From the NCBI GenBank assembly GCA_030374805.1, contig JARGSG010000042.1, positions 310,001-374,000 on the forward strand: a stretch of 64,000 nt of DNA, given 5' to 3'. This document shows positions 10,773 to 21,138 of this stretch, one piece after another. Numbering within the stretch: position 1 is the stretch's first letter; every line of letters starts with the position of its first letter. A program made the translations under genes and the position numbers. The notes beneath the pieces are model-generated. The model searched no databases and was not told where the DNA came from. It saw only the letters and a program-made list of their open reading frames with translations. The stretch comes from Gracilaria gracilis (Eukaryota > Rhodophyta > Florideophyceae > Gracilariales > Gracilariaceae).

Positions 10773-11732
10773 ATGTCCGTTCCTGTGAAGCCGCGAAAAA
10801 CTATTGGGAAGAAGGCGCCTCAAAGGCAGCCGGGAGCGGAAGGTATCACACCGCGCACCGGTATCTCTTTCCCATCCTCCAGGTCTACACGTGCTGCGGA
10901 TGCCGCTGCTCACAATTCAGAAGCGTCCGCTGGTTTCTCTGCCGGAACGCCACCCGTCACACACAGCAATCCGAATACTGGTTCCGACACATCGTCCGCT
11001 TCCCCAATCGCCGCTGCTGCTGGTGCCTCATCCCCCCAAGGAAGCCCTGCACCCTCGTGTTCTGCTCCGTCACACTCCACCGGTGACGTGAAACAGGCAC
11101 AAGAAGGTTCATCGGCAGCACCGCCCAGCGGGACCGGAAATTCGCGCGCCACTTACGTTGGCTCCAGTGACTCTGGGGTGAACTGGGTGAAAGTGGTGAC
11201 AACCAAGCTGTTTCCGGTCGCGATATTGTGTCCTTGCGGTTGTAAGAAGCTTGTAAAGGTAGGAAAATATGGACGAATGAGCCCAGAGGGAAGCACAAAA
11301 TGTGTGCCTTGCGGTGGTGGAGGTGAAAGTGATTTTTCTAGTCGCCAGGAGCTAATCAATCATCTGAGAACGAAGGTATGCAGGGAGTCCTGCGGTGTTT
11401 ATGTTTCCCAGACAACTCCGAAGGAACAGCTTGGACGTATTCTAACCCGTAAGATCAATAACTTCAAGCACGAAGTTCTCGTGAATGACAAATTAAAGTT
11501 TCACTGCGTTTACTGCGACAATTACACCAATTACCACGAGCGTTACAACCACTGCGTCAATGGTTGGCTCGTTACGCATAAGGTCAAACCTGTCCAGCAC
11601 ACCGTGAGAAAAATCACGATAGGAAACCAGGAAGATGAAGACGGCGATGGGTCAGAAGTAGTGTTAGAAGGGGGCGATGGTCCCCATGACAACGAACCTT
11701 CTCACAGTAACATTGAAAGCGTATCTTGTTAG
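10773..11732 (+). CDS. Orphan cysteine-rich protein, hypothetical
   Basis: I do not recognise this protein (about 319 residues from the ATG at 10773; an in-frame GTG lies 9 bases earlier). The first ~130 residues are Ser/Pro/Ala-rich and probably disordered. The second half has clustered cysteines: LCPCGCKK near residue 150, KCVPCGG near 175, KVCRESCG near 205 and FHCVYCDNYTNYHERYNHC near 250. They suggest two or three zinc-binding modules. The tail is acidic. It lies between transposons E1 and MULE2, so it may be a transposon-borne gene or a captured host gene. No intron is needed to read it. Confidence 0.5.
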   Translation: MSVPVKPRKTIGKKAPQRQPGAEGITPRTGISFPSSRSTRAADAAAHNSEASAGFSAGTPPVTHSNPNTGSDTSSASPIAAAAGASSPQGSPAPSCSAPSHSTGDVKQAQEGSSAAPPSGTGNSRATYVGSSDSGVNWVKVVTTKLFPVAILCPCGCKKLVKVGKYGRMSPEGSTKCVPCGGGGESDFSSRQELINHLRTKVCRESCGVYVSQTTPKEQLGRILTRKINNFKHEVLVNDKLKFHCVYCDNYTNYHERYNHCVNGWLVTHKVKPVQHTVRKITIGNQEDEDGDGSEVVLEGGDGPHDNEPSHSNIESVSC

Positions 11733-13113
11733 TAGTTGCCCGTAGATATCGCATTTCAAGTAAACGTTTTTCTGCTGGTCCCACGTACCGAACGCCGAGC
11801 ACTCGTCATCCCAATCTGAACCATATGTTCATTAGACGCTGTGGTTTCTGCTCTTGCTGCTGTGCACTCCTTGCCGCGGTGAAAAACTGCTGCTGTTGCC
11901 GTTCTGGCTTCTCTGTCAAAAATTCATACGAAGCTGGATTTACTTTCCACCATCTCCTGCTGTCCACACCATCACCTACATAGCCAATTTTAAATGCACC
12001 GCGGTAGCGTGTGCGCGCTTGCCCGCAGGGCCAATCCGGAGCACTATCGCGCGCCCGCGCTCGCGAAGTAAGCATAGAGCGCCTTAGCGCTTAAGACAAG
12101 ATATTCACGAAGTCCGAAATATTTTACACCTTTGTCAAAAAAGGGTCCATAAGAAAAGAACTGGGTCAAAATCAAGCGCGCCAATCACAAGGCGTAGTTT
12201 TAGTTTGCATTCAATTTGAAGTAACTCTCAACCACCCACTTCAAGCTTTCCTGCAATTTAATTGGCTCTCTCTTATGTCTAGTAGAGTAGAATTATGAAC
12301 TTTCAGATTCAAAAGGGTTAATATGTGAATGTCATTAATATTCCATTACAATTTATTGGTGCCAAACTATGCCCCGCAACATATTTTTGCAGTTCTATCA
12401 CAAGAGCTGAACAGTCAAGTAGTTAAAAGTTGCACCAGTACAATAAAAACCCCTTTATCCTCCCGTGCTTTGGTAACTGTAAGCTCGACAGGTGGTCCAT
12501 CTGTCATGCTTTTCAGATATGTGACTGACGCAAAAATTGTAAGGTCTGAACTAACTTACGCGTGTTCCCAGACTGCCTTCATCAGTCACGAACTTTGCGG
12601 AAACAGGAACCGTAACACAAAACAGAATGCAAACGACACAGACGAGTGACCGCCAACTCCATCTGGTATCGATTAAAATGGCATGCTTGTGTACGGGGCC
12701 TCGATCGCCGATGCAAGCACTGCATGCATCGTGCTCAGCTCGAGTCAGCTCGCCACCGTAGTGCACACTTGCATTTAATCCGCTGACAAGATAATGTTAG
12801 ACTGGCTCTACGTTGCTCAGCATAAGTCATAATCTAGTGCTATTCGCCACCCAAAAGAGCTCTGTAGCTGTATACAAAACAACATCTAGATACACGGAGT
12901 GCAGCGTTACCAAGAAATTCCAACCCTATTAGATTTGCCACCATTGATGTACATGTCCTTTTGTCGCGCCCTTTCTTGCTTGACAAAAGCTTTACTTTGT
13001 AACCTTTCGCATATTAAGCAGCACCAAAACGCAATGAACATCCTTTTACCTCAACTCATTGGCTTTTCCATTTACCAAGAACACCATCTGCTTATGCAAA
13101 CAACCCCAAAGAC
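11733..13113. other. Intergenic / 5' region of MULE2
   Basis: No convincing gene. A candidate degenerate terminal inverted repeat starts at 12,090: the pattern CTTAAG, then about 30 bases on TTTTACACC, recurs inverted at 26,872-26,914. If real, this is the left end of MULE2 and about 1 kb of its 5' noncoding DNA follows. Confidence 0.35.
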
Positions 13114-13717
13114 ATGGAAAATGCCAAAGTTCTGTACTTCGAATCCTTTCCTGACGAACAACCCAATTTTTATGAAGCCACATCCGTATTGTCGTCGATA
13201 TTGGACACTTCTTTCACTGAAGGCAATCTACAGCAAGCATTCACTCACATAATCGACGCCACTGAAGATCGTGTTTGTCAAAATACATTTATGTCAGTAG
13301 TGCAACGGATGTCATTCAAACCCCCCAAAGCCGGTTTCTATTCTCTCACAGATGTGCTCAATTACATGTTCACGATTTTTACTCGACAAAACTTTTTCGA
13401 GATACACAACACATATATACGACCACCGCACGGTGTACATCAAGAAGAGTATTAAGAGTTTTGAGAGTAACACAAATCTTCTGCCGTCCATGGAGCAATC
13501 GTTTTCCGCTTGCAAGGCGCTCGGTTTCAAACTCGAGTGCCACATTTTCATTAGAAACCCTGAATCTTCTCGTGAAACATTGGCGACCAAATTTCTAGAC
13601 GGTTTGCTGAGATGCTTTGGTATGTTTTTCGTGCCACATACCAAAACATCTAAGCGTTCATATTATATATGCAGTCAAAAAAAAGGGGCAAGCAAACTCT
13701 CAGGCAGTAAGCCGAAA
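13114..13717 (+). pseudogene. MULE2 transposase, N-terminal part
   Basis: A true ATG at 13114 opens a frame to a stop at 13453. A second frame (from about 13,430) continues to the retrotransposon insertion point. The end of this part reads SYYICSQKKG, the type of cysteine-containing N-terminal block seen in FAR1/MULE proteins. Its zinc-binding partner YNCNGSISF is encoded just beyond the insertion at about 24,910. The frame change near 13,440-13,460 is a break or a short unrecognised intron. Confidence 0.6.
13713..13717. repeat. Target site duplication CGAAA, left copy
   Basis: CGAAA directly precedes the left LTR and recurs at 24,876-24,880 directly after the right LTR. Five-base duplications are typical of Ty3/gypsy integration. 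Confidence 0.85.
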
Positions 13718-14261
13718 GGTGGTATAATGCACACAAATGAGAGAGTCCGAAGCGGTCTTGAGATGGGAGAGCGGTGGCAACGAACAGTCTTATGACTGTA
13801 ATGAATCCAAACGGGGAGAAGGGGCGGAAGCACCGGGTGGTCGAAAAAAGAATGGACGATTGGTCTCACCAGGCACGTACAGGCCCGTGCGGAAGGGTAC
13901 GAACGGTCTCAGAAACCCAATAAAGAGGTAGCAGTGCGGTCTATCAAGAGTGCAAACTAACGAAGAAGACGTTCGGCTGGAGATGCTTCTCGTTTACGAT
14001 TGGGACCTCGGGAGATCCGAGCTACAACTAAATATCGGGTCTGGGCCCCATTACTAAGTACTGTACGATCGGTCTAATTTGCACTGTCACTACCAAGTCC
14101 GTACACGTGGCCACTTGGTACGCTGTGCCAACCCGTCCGGCACTTGATTACCAAATCGTACACGTGGCGGTGCCACTGCACCAGCCCATCGTGCACTACC
14201 CCTTTGTACGTGAACGGCCGATCGGATACACTATGCACCAACTCGGGCCCACTATACTACA
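13718..14261 (-). repeat. E2 3' LTR
   Basis: Nearly identical to 24,334-24,875. On the element strand it begins TGTAGTATAG and should end ...CCACA. The terminal base of this copy is mutated (plus-strand G at 13,718 where the other LTR has T), so the TG...CA end is lost on this side. A purine tract sits immediately upstream on the element strand (14,263-14,273). Confidence 0.93.
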
Positions 14262-14262
14262 G

Positions 14263-14273
14263 ATCTTCCTCCT
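14263..14273 (-). other. E2 LTR-adjacent purine tract AGGAGGAAGAT
   Basis: On the element strand this tract is one base upstream of the 3' LTR, the position of the plus-strand primer. It differs from the TAAGGAGGGGGA tract found next to the E1 LTR, but equals the tract behind E1 pol at 7822-7832. Confidence 0.55.
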
Positions 14274-14364
14274 ACACTTGCGCTCCGCCCTCGGAGCGCC
14301 TTGTAGCGTCGCCAGGGCGCTATGCCTATGTCCGTATGGTTGAGAGGGCGCTATAGTGTCCGTT

Positions 14365-14413
14365 CGGAAATTTTGCCCGGAAAGGGTGGGGCGAAGCCAT
14401 GCCAAAATTTCCG
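14365..14413. repeat. Conserved stem-loop, copy 1
   Basis: Perfect 11-base arms CGGAAATTTTG (14,365-14,375) and CAAAATTTCCG (14,403-14,413) enclose a loop containing AAGGGTGGGGCGAAGCCAT. The loop recurs almost unchanged at 14,818-14,836 inside another stem. Confidence 0.7.
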
Positions 14414-14790
14414 GAACGGGAGCGACGAAAAGGGCCTTGAGTACGCGTGGTAAAGACCCAAGCCGAGCTGAACGAAACGCACTAGTGCGTGAACGGGGGA
14501 TCGAAGCCGCTCGAGGCGTGGTCCAGGGCGTGCGCAGCCGTTACAACTGTGCAGACCGTAGGCACTCGTTCGAGTACAGCCAACGTGCTCGGCCCCGCGT
14601 ACTCTCAAGTCCGATCGGAAATGTGCATCTAGTTTCGTAGGGCATCCACGACGGTCGCCACACGGAGCGTGCCCGGCGGGGCTTCGAAGTTGTAAGCTCC
14701 GCCCACCGCGAGGTCTGCACTTGGCGTCATCAGTCGGGTAACCCGCGGCACGCTTGCGTGGAGTCCGTACGGGGTTACGGGAAGCCACAG

Positions 14791-14858
14791 CCTCCACCTT
14801 CGGAAAATTTGCCAGGGAAGGGCGGGGCGAAGCCATGCCCGATTTTCCTATGTGGAGG
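14791..14858. repeat. Conserved stem-loop, copy 2
   Basis: The outer arms CCTCCAC (14,791-14,797) and GTGGAGG (14,852-14,858) and inner A/T arms (around 14,804 and 14,842) enclose the same loop, AAGGGCGGGGCGAAGCCAT. The stem differs from copy 1 while the loop is kept, which argues for a conserved structural element. Confidence 0.6.
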
Positions 14859-15421
14859 AGGCACCATACGGACGGAACCGTTGGGGACGCTTGCCGTGTT
14901 ACGTACGAGTGGGCGTGAAGACAGGTACTGACGGCATCGAAGACGTGCGTGTATCCGTGTCTTTCCGTGCGGTTCGTCTCGAAGGAGGACGTCCGGCGGG
15001 TACGCGTGTTGGCGCGCGCCGCCCGTCTCGACAGAGAGCGTACGTCGGGTGATTCCTTAGCGGTCGAACGCGTGTCCGTTCGGGTACGCCGTGTCCGAAT
15101 CGGTGGTCCTCTTTCGTAAATGGGCTGGCGGTCGAAGGACCGTCAATGCTCATTGCGACCGTACGGGCAAGCGACTCTAAGAATTGGACGCGATGCGACG
15201 CAACGACGAAGCGAGTGTATTGTGTATCTCGCGTGAAGTGGGTGGTGGAACGTCAATTCTTGATCCTCCAATAAAAATAAATTGGTCAGCACTGACATTT
15301 CGTCCGCGCGGTGCCTGTACGATGACATAGTCGTCGTGGTGATTCCAAACGGTCGGTAATTCCTCAAGTACCGCGTTGTCGTGTTCACCTCCCCCTATAA
15401 GAGCGCCAGCCAAGCGGTGAC

Positions 15422-17620
15422 ATGCCCGAGTCGGTTCACTCTGTTTCCACCCCCACGCACGCAATGGCGCCGAATCCGAGCGGCTCTGGTACACCGTCGA
15501 CACCTTTCCGTTCGGTCCCGTTACCTGGTCAGAAGTATGACCATCGCTTCCGTCGCGGTCTTACCGCTCCTCGCCGGAGGAAGCAAGTCCCGCTATCCGT
15601 CACGGAATACGTCCAGAAGGGGTTCTTCGACGGCTAGCGCTTTGCGTCGATTCCGACGGCGCCACCGATGCGGGATATGGCGACTCGCAATCCGAAACGG
15701 ACAAGCATCAAAGCTTGGCAAGCCCGCTGGAACCACCTGCCTGGTGTGACCGGACGGAAGAGTGAAGAGACCTACGGGGGGAGCGACATGTTATACCTGC
15801 GCTGTCCGGAGGAGAAGACCTATCAGGATGCGTTGCAGCGTTTGTTCCACCGCTGCACATCCGATGCGGGCTTTCCCGAGAAGGACATGAATCCGCTTGG
15901 GTTGGTGATGTTCGAACCGCCGTACGACAAGTTGTACTGGCTGGACCGTCAACGGTGCGGAAGCAATACCGCAACGGAGGCGAGAATCCGAGCGTCCCAT
16001 GGGTTCCGGTACAGTTGGCACAACTTCGAGTTCATTGACGTCCCTGTTCATCGCCGATCGGACTTGTATTGCTCCACGAACGAAGTGTGGGCCAGCCTCG
16101 ATGTGTCCCGCAACCTATCCGTACCGACTCCGTCCGTGTTGGCATACCATTCGGAAGAGCTCCCCAAAGGTTCACCCGTTCAAGGTGTTGTCCTTCAGGT
16201 CGTGTATGCCGAGTGGGCAGTGTTTGCCTTTATGGCGTTCCTCCAGGCGGCCCACGAAGGTATCGAGGTCTTCACCCGTGCGGGAGACGAGCTTCTGTAC
16301 CACAAGGACGGCCAAACCAAGTACGGGCGGTTGTTTCCGATACCGTACAAACTGGTATGAATCCTGGCCGAGATGGGACTCCCGAACGTTCTCCGCGGCA
16401 CCGTGTTTCCCCCGCAGGTCGGTAAGAAACTGTTACAGTACTCGTTGGAGACCGATTGGGACAACAGTCAGGGGTTCCTGTGGTACGACTACTACTCCGA
16501 TTAGTTCCCGGCGATGCCCTCGAACGGATCGGTCGCGACGCCGATCACTCGTGTCCTGAAGGGTCCGAAGAGTCTCCGCCCCTGGCCCTTCAAAACCGTT
16601 CCGGACTTCTTCCCGCATGGGTTCAAGTCGCAATACTTCGAGGACGTGGCGCCACTCCCGATTCCGATGGTGACACCCGTTGAGGCGAAGACCGTTGTGA
16701 AGGCAGACGTACAGGCAGGATCCGGTCGGAAGTCTTGGGACAAATCTGGTTTCGCCATTGAGAACAGCGCCAACCCGCATTCAGACGGTGATACACACAA
16801 GGCCTTCATGGCTCTCCGTGCGGCTTGTATTCCGTTCGGCGAAGAGGAACCTGCGAGGCTTGACGAGGCCCTGTTGGCGGCCCGAGCATGGATGCGCCGT
16901 GCGGTCAACGCTGAGACTGCTCTCCGCGAGAAGGCTCAGGCGCAGCTTAACCTGCTCGGTTACCTTCGGGTCCACTCCTTGTTGGTCCTCTCATCTTACG
17001 AGAAGTCCGTGACGGCTGGTCTCGGTATGGCGCCTGGTGTGGATGGGACGCCGATGTCGACGTTCGCGCCGCCGTTGGAGGAGCTGGTGACAAAATCCTA
17101 CGAGGGCATTGCGCAACAGGTCGATGCGGACCTCATAGTCGACCATATCGTGAAGAACATGTGCCAAGCGGCGGAGTCCTTCCTCAAGGGTTTCGAGCTG
17201 GTTGCGCCCTATATTCCGCCCGGGAAAGAGCCTGAAGGTGAAGGCCGGTCCGGTGACGGTGCAGGGCCGAGCGGTACGAACGCGGCTCCCGAAAGGGAGA
17301 CTCCGCAAGAGGAAGTAACCCCTGCGGTCCAGGATGTTCCCATGCCGTCTCCGAGCGGAGATCAGGAGGAAACGGAGACCGTCACGGTTGAGGAGGACCT
17401 CATAGAGCCGGCGCCTGCACCCGCAAGCCAATCGGGCAATAAGTCGGGTGGGAAGAAGAAGGTCGTGGCCACTTCGCCGTGGTCTGGGGCCTCCTTGGCG
17501 TTCCAGCCGACGAAGACCGGTTCGAGTTCGCGTGGTGGTTCCGCTGCGGGCCGTGGTACCTCTACGTGGGGTAACCGTGGGCGTGGTATTACGAAGCCCG
17601 GTTGGAAGAAGACTACTTAG
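15422..17620 (+). pseudogene. Antisense ORF of Ty3 element E2
   Basis: A single frame of about 732 codons from the ATG at 15,422 runs opposite to E2 gag-pol and is broken by only three stops (15,635 TAG, 16,358 TGA, 16,502 TAG). The N-terminus is Ser/Pro-rich. The middle looks globular with many Trp/Tyr (NFEFIDVPVHRRSDLYCST; DWDNSQGFLWYDYYSD). Around codons 465-530 it is rich in Ala/Leu/Arg and probably helical. The C-terminus is acidic, then Gly/Arg/Ser-rich with RGR repeats like an RNA-binding tail. No known family recognised. A frame this long, antisense to nothing (it does not overlap pol), is unlikely to persist by chance. Confidence 0.65.
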
Positions 17621-17898
17621 TTGACCTTGTGTACTCGTAGCTTTCTTTTCTTCTAAGTAAACTTGTGATTGTTTATGATGACCTGTGGGCCAATAGCATG
17701 TCGTTCTGCGTGTGCCGTTGTCGAAAAAGGCGGCGTTTTGTAAAAATCGGAAAGTAATTGACCAATAGGCGTACGTTGGTGGCGGTTTGCTGCCCAATGA
17801 TAACGTAGTGGCGGCGCCTTTTGGTGCCCCGTGCCGGTTCACCGCTTGCGAACCAGTACGTACGATCTCGGATCTCGGATCCGCCCCTTTCCCCCTCC
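17621..17898. other. Convergent spacer between antisense ORF and pol
   Basis: A 278-base spacer between the 3' ends of the antisense ORF and E2 pol. It contains the purine tract that overlaps the pol stop codon. No terminator signal is obvious. Confidence 0.4.
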
Positions 17899-17901
17899 TT
17901 A
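17890..17901 (-). other. E2 polypurine tract at pol stop codon (TAAGGAGGGGGA)
   Basis: On the minus strand the TAA stop of E2 pol is the first three bases of the tract TAAGGAGGGGGA. The same 12-mer occurs between protease and RT in this element (21,164-21,175) and twice in E1. It lies about 3.6 kb before the 3' LTR, so it is not the LTR-adjacent primer of this copy. Confidence 0.6.
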
Positions 17902-18474
17902 AGGTTTCGCCGTTACCGAAGGGTTTCGGCGACGCCAATAGCGGGCGATAAAGTGCTGGGGGATGTGTTCCGGCGGTTCGAAGGTATCCTGATCGGTGCG
18001 GTACCCGTGCCATCGTACGCGGTATTCCTGTCTGTTCGGGGTGTTGCGATGGTCGACGACGCGTTCCACCACGCTCGGAACTGTTCCGGGCGGTGGAGTG
18101 GGTTGGTCGTCGACTGGTTCGTCCGCATACGGTCCCTCAGGGTCAGCGGCTACTGTGCCGCGTGTCCGTTCGGAAGTTACCGGTGTGGTTGTTTGCCGTG
18201 CGGTTGGGGCTTTTGTCACTCTGTCAATACTGACGGTGTTGTGAATACCGTCTTGGTTCAGAGTGACAGTAGCATCCGTTGCGGATACGACCTTAAACGG
18301 GCCACCCGTTTTCGGTAAAAGCTTCCGATACATACGTTCCTGATCCGTAAGGTCCTCATCTGCGTTCTTATAGTCCAGTCGGTCAACGAACACCTCTTCC
18401 CCAGGGACAAAGCTCGGCGTGTACCGTACGGACTTATCAAAGTGTTCCTTATAGCGCTGTTGGGCGCGGGTCAA
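17899..18474 (-). pseudogene. E2 integrase C-terminus and chromodomain
   Basis: The frame is the same as the integrase core, separated from it by a stop at 18,520. The first ~90 residues are an integrase C-terminal module (FVPGEEVFVDRL, GGPFKVVSATDATVTL). A Pro/Thr linker follows, then a textbook chromodomain: VERVVDHR, QEYRVRWHGY, DTFEPPEHIP and FIARYW. This classifies E2 as a chromovirus. Confidence 0.9.
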
Positions 18475-18519
18475 CTTTGTCCGAGCGTTCTGCAGTGTGG
18501 CCTGTAGGAGCTTGAGCGT

Positions 18520-19056
18520 TTAGCGTTTTAACCGAGCGGCAGTGGGCTGTGTAGACTTCGTTTGGTCCAGTGACGTACTGGGCTCATCGAGCAGAACGCT
18601 TGGTGGTTTACGCGTTAGCACAACGTCGAACGGTTCGGTACCGAGAGATAGATGGATCTGTAGGTTGTAACCGTACGTAAGAGGTTGCACATACGCGTGC
18701 CAAGTGTTCTGATGGTCCGCTACGTAGTAGCGTAACCTCTCCACGAGTGTTTTGTTAAACCGTTCGGCCTGACCATTTGTTTGCGGATTGTACGTGGTCG
18801 TTAGTACGTGTTTGGTTCCCAAAGCCGTACATACAGTCTCAAAGAACTTAGAGACAAATTGAGTTCCGTTATCGGTTAGCAAGTAGTTTGGTATTCCGTA
18901 CGGATAAATCCAGTTCTCCAGGAAGGCCTTCGCCACTACAGGATCTGTGGTTGACCGCATAGGTATAGAGCGAGCTATCTTGCTTAACCGATCGCTAATA
19001 GCCAGTATGTACCGGTAACCGTTTACGGACTTCGTGAATGGGCCGACGATGTCCAT
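18520..19056 (-). pseudogene. E2 integrase catalytic core
   Basis: It starts MDIVGPFTKSVNGYRYIL. Catalytic residues are visible: Asp in LAISDRLSK, Asp in LLTDNGTQFVS and Glu in NGQAERFNKTL. It is in frame with the upstream zinc-finger part except for a stop at about 19,066. Although the three acidic residues are intact, the frame is interrupted on both sides. Confidence 0.9.
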
Positions 19057-19065
19057 CGCGACGAA

Positions 19066-20030
19066 TTACAGCGGACCGGCGGCGGGGAACAGCTTCAGCA
19101 GCTTCTGCGACTTGAAATGTGTTCCCTTCGCCGCAGGGCACGTGCGACATTTTCGCACGGTCTGAAATACATCGTTGGCCATATGTGGCCAGTAGAAGTC
19201 TCGAAGGAGACTTTCAGACATCCGAGTGCAGCCCGGATGGCCGACCAGACGGGAGTAGTGTGTCAAGTAGAGGACGCGTGCCTGCAGTGATGCAGATACG
19301 ACCTTCTGGATGGCGCCGTCCAGTGGGGCTTTGCGCACGATAAGTCCGTTTTGGTCAATGTCGAACAGAGTGACACCATTGCCGATGTCTTTCCGTACGG
19401 ACTCACAGAAAGGGTCATCTGCTTGAGCTCGTACCAGCTCTTCGACCGTGACCAGAACGATATTGGTTTCCTCCGAGGTGACAGCAAGCACCTCGGGGAT
19501 ACCAGCAGATTTCCGTTCGGGCGTTGGCCAGTCGACGCAGACGTCGCTGTACTCATCACCGTTAACGGTAATGTTGGTGATAAAGTAGCCATCGTCCGTA
19601 CGGTCATTCACTAGCAAGCAGGGGACCTCTTCGTCCAATGGGGCATCGTCTTCGCCATCCGTCCGGATCCGAGAAAGGGAATCGACAGCTTGGTGTTTGA
19701 TATCCGGACGGTGATCGACATCGAAGCCATGCTCCATTAGACGCAACCGCCACCTAGCCTGTCTTCCTGATGCGTCTGCAAGGTTCCGTATCCGCCTCAG
19801 AGAGTGGTGATCCTTTCGGACTGTGAACCTCTGACCCTCCAGATACGGACGAAGGGGCAGTATAGCCCAGACGACCGCAAGGCATCCCCGTTCGGTAGTT
19901 GAGTATTATCGTTTGGTCTTGAATAAAGAGCGGCTCTAGTAACCGATTGGTAGTAAGCCTCGGTCCGATTGTCTCTGCAGCACGGTGCATCCTATCTGTC
20001 GGTTGCATGCGTTCGTATCCGGAACCTACG
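19066..20030 (-). pseudogene. E2 RNase H and integrase zinc finger
   Basis: RNase H begins at the end of the RT frame as FRIRTHATDR followed by a stop. Related elements have D where H is seen (RTDA), so the first catalytic Asp is lost. After a frame change the sequence GQRFTVRKDHHSL (near 19,830) and the linker to 19,746 continue the domain. From 19,746 on, an acidic spacer leads to the HHCC finger (HYSRLVGH, then KCRTCPAAKG). Confidence 0.75.
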
Positions 20031-20912
20031 GGTACTTTTGACGGAGAATGCCAAAATGGGGGGGCGTATCAGTCTCTGACATAACTCGTCAAAGGCTTCG
20101 TATTCCTTATCTGTCACTGTCTCGAACTTCGGTGGTTGCCCCTTTTCCAACTTGCAGTTCAAGAGGACCGCAATTCGGGCGAAGTTTGCGACAAACCGAC
20201 GGAAAACGTTACAGAGCCCCAAGAACGATCGGAGCTCCGTCTGGGTCGTAGGCGGTTTAGACTGCTTGATAGCATTCTGTGTCTTGAGAGACACTTGAAG
20301 CTTTCCCGGTCGGATTACGTGGCCTAGATAGTCCACCGTGCCATTGAAAAAGTAGCACTTGTCCAGTCGGAGAGTAACAACAGCCGAACGGAGCATATGC
20401 AGTATGGTCCGCACATGGTCATAATGCTCTTTAACCGTCCGGGAAAAGATGATCACGTCATCAAAATACACCAGTGCGTACTGCCACTTCACCCGTGATA
20501 GGATGATATCGAGAGCATGCTGGAAAGTAGCTGGTGCGTTCTTGAGTCCGAAAGGCACTCTCCGATAACGGTACAGTCCCATATGCGACGTGAACGTCGT
20601 TTTGTCCCTGTCAGATTCATCCATTTCGGTCTGCCAATAACCACTGTTAACGTCCAAAATGGAGAAGATTTGTGCATCTCCAAGAGAATCGATGCACTCG
20701 TCCATTCGGAGTAGTGGGTTTGTGTCCCGTACGTTCGTAGCGTTCAACCGGCGGTAGTCGACGCAGAAGCGAAGGCTTCCGTCTTTCTTGAGCGCGAATA
20801 CGACCGGGCTGGCCCATTCTGCCGATGACGGTTCTATGACACCAGCAGCGAACTGCTTTGTCACCTCCTTACGTTCGAGTTCTCTCCGAGCGGGTCCAGG
20901 ACGGTACGGCAT
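19992..20912 (-). pseudogene. E2 reverse transcriptase
   Basis: A 306-codon open frame covers the RT domain. Fingers are LRFCVDYRRLNATNVRD, palm ILDVNSGYWQ, then YRYRRVPFGLKNAPATFQ and the catalytic LVYFDDVIIFS (YxDD intact). It ends with the connection FLGLCNVFRRFV and the start of RNase H. It is in a different frame from both the protease and the RNase H pieces, so at least two shifts separate the pol domains. Confidence 0.9.
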
Positions 20913-21138
20913 CTGGAATATGGGCTTCGAGCCTGGTTCCAGATGGATGCGGTGCTTCGCTGCCGCAATCGTTCCGAGATGGCCGTCCTACATGTCCGCA
21001 AACGGTCGAAGTAGCTCGATAACTTTGTCCCGTTCGGAAAGATACTCAAGACTGATCTGTACCTTGCTGGTCCAATCGTTCTCATCTTTCCGTACGGTTT
21101 CTTGCTCCTGTTCGGTATCCTTGTATATCCGTTCGGAA

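Larger units (their letters stand above)
14262..15421. other. E2 noncoding region between 3' LTR and antisense ORF
   Basis: About 1.1 kb with no convincing gene on either strand. It contains two copies of a conserved stem-loop (see separate entries) and several CCGNNCGG motifs. It may hold the promoter of the antisense ORF, but I see no clear TATA box. Confidence 0.5.
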
